Part shown: positions 63,539 to 64,000 of the stretch, piece after piece
Layout: every line of letters begins with the position of its first letter
How positions within the stretch are numbered: position 1 is the first letter of the stretch
From: a virus
Virus record (IMG/VR): IMGVR_UViG_3300020172_005639
Location: 56,523 to 120,522 of that record
Strand: one strand, 5' to 3'
Length of the DNA stretch: 64,000 bases
Position numbers and translations under genes: made by a program
Notes under the pieces: model-generated
Told to the model about the DNA's origin: nothing
The model's database searches: none
The model's input: the letters and a program-made list of their open reading frames with translations, nothing else

Positions 63539-63568
63539 TGTCAAGTTTTACAGCAAAAAAACTTGACA
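63539..63568. repeat. 11-bp inverted repeat containing TTGACA on both strands
   Basis: TGTCAAGTTTT (63539-63549) and AAAACTTGACA (63558-63568) form a perfect stem with an 8-nt loop. Each arm contains TTGACA reading outward, but no -10 at the normal distance follows on either side. It could be an operator or hairpin. Confidence 0.5.
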
Positions 63569-63667
63569 TATACCCAATCAATAACCCAGACAAACATAAT
63601 TTTTAAAAACCTATTGTTAAAACTGTACAGCTTGCTACAGCGACCTGACAGGGAGGCAGTCACCTAA

Positions 63668-63883
63668 TCATGCCTGGTGGCCCATTTTTGGCAGCCGGTT
63701 TGCGATATTGTTGGCTATGTCGTTTTTGATTTTCAAAAGTTGCTCATAAGAACTTTTGAAGAGATCCAAATCCAAGTTTTGAACGTCGACTGTAAAAGGC
63801 TGCTTGTCAAGAATTGCGCCTGTGTTCGGGTCGATCACAGCAAATACCGTGGTTATTTTAATGTCAGTGGCTGCAACTATCAT
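63668..63883 (-). CDS. Hypothetical small protein
   Basis: 71 aa on the minus strand with an AAGGAG site. Beta-rich start (MIVAATDIKITTVFAVIDPN, with a TGAILDKQPFTVDV strand) followed by a helix (YEQLLKIKNDIANNIANRLP). Not recognised. Confidence 0.75.
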   Translation of the reverse strand: MIVAATDIKITTVFAVIDPNTGAILDKQPFTVDVQNLDLDLFKSSYEQLLKIKNDIANNIANRLPKMGHQA

Positions 63884-63979
63884 GAGCTTGTTCTCCTTCC
63901 TTTAAAAGAGCTTGGCTGTTTGCATTCCTGTCTATGCTCTATGCCAGCTCACAAAATTGATTAAAGTTTTCGATAAAAG

Positions 63980-63987
63980 TCTAAATA
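63980..63987 (+). promoter_or_regulatory. Late-type element TCTAAATA, 4 nt before an ATG
   Basis: Six of eight positions match TATAAATA. It ends 4 nt before an ATG at 63992, with another ATG at 63998, so a gene probably begins here and runs past the window edge. Confidence 0.45.
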
Positions 63988-64000
63988 AAGCATGATTATG

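Larger units (their letters stand above)
63219..63667 (-). other. 449-nt stretch without a confident gene
   Basis: Between two minus-strand genes. It holds a weak 28-codon ORF (63370-63456) and an 11-bp perfect hairpin (63539-63568). A longer antisense frame exists but has no ribosome site and an unnatural composition. Probably a leader or regulatory region for the 62715-63218 gene. Confidence 0.4.

Noticed and set aside
62715-63593. Single 292-aa minus-strand gene starting at 63593
   Set aside because: The first 125 residues have an unnatural composition and no ribosome site; the ATG at 63218 has AAGGAG and begins a clear signal peptide.

Overview
The window looks like a stretch of a very large tailed bacteriophage (jumbo or huge phage, Caudoviricetes, probably myovirus-like). 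Genes are packed tightly, many as ATGA/GTGA overlaps, and most lie on the plus strand. The gene mix is typical of such phages: a C-family DNA polymerase III alpha-like subunit, PhoH, a minimal ATP-dependent DNA ligase core, a ParB-like protein, HNH and SprT-like proteins, a sigma-70-family factor, GroES- and DnaJ-type chaperones, ClpX and ClpS, two CsrA proteins, many glycosyltransferases, and several charged or repeat-rich proteins that resemble virion components. I see no tRNA, rRNA, CRISPR array or insertion sequence. Genes use the standard stop codons.

Layout. 1-6 kb: a carbamoyltransferase cut by the window edge, the polymerase and a methyltransferase. 6-13 kb: a probable virion protein behind a T4-type late promoter, a degenerate metallopeptidase, two GT-B-like glycosyltransferases, then bS21, a ribbon-helix-helix protein and peptide deformylase, with a spanin-like lipoprotein on the minus strand. 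13-21 kb: RmlB-like dehydratase, Lys-rich coiled-coil proteins, a structural protein, IF3, GroES and DnaJ. 21-28 kb: GT2 glycosyltransferase, 2OG-Fe(II) oxygenase, zinc peptidase, PhoH, structural proteins and an amidoligase. 28.0-28.3 kb: an AT-rich control region with two repeat arrays upstream of the sigma factor. 28-42 kb: secreted and membrane proteins, a phosphoesterase, a paralogous glycosyltransferase pair, a second oxygenase, ClpS, a family sharing an N-terminal module, and a Pth2-like peptidyl-tRNA hydrolase. 42-50 kb: HNH, an orphan ABC membrane domain, a vWA-like protein, and a C5-cytosine methyltransferase locus split over three ORFs with three copies of the C-terminal motif. 50-64 kb: CsrA, SprT, MscL-like, ligase, ParB-like, a kinase-like protein, a second CsrA, winged-helix-like proteins, ClpX, a second phosphoesterase, GGCT-like, GT2 and methyltransferases.

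How the genes fit together. Four genes act on translation (bS21, IF3, deformylase, Pth2) and two CsrA proteins act on mRNA, which suggests the phage reprograms host translation. GroES, DnaJ, ClpX and ClpS would work with host GroEL, DnaK and ClpP or ClpA. The scattered glycosyltransferases, RmlB, carbamoyltransferase, oxygenases and methyltransferases suggest glycan or virion-surface modification. TATAAATA-like elements sit in many intergenic spaces, several only 4-6 nt before an ATG, which would give leaderless late mRNAs. Some accessory proteins (the 33.2 kb secreted protein, ClpS, and the two small proteins at 55.3-56.1 kb) resemble, from memory, planctomycete protein families, so a planctomycete host is possible but unproven.
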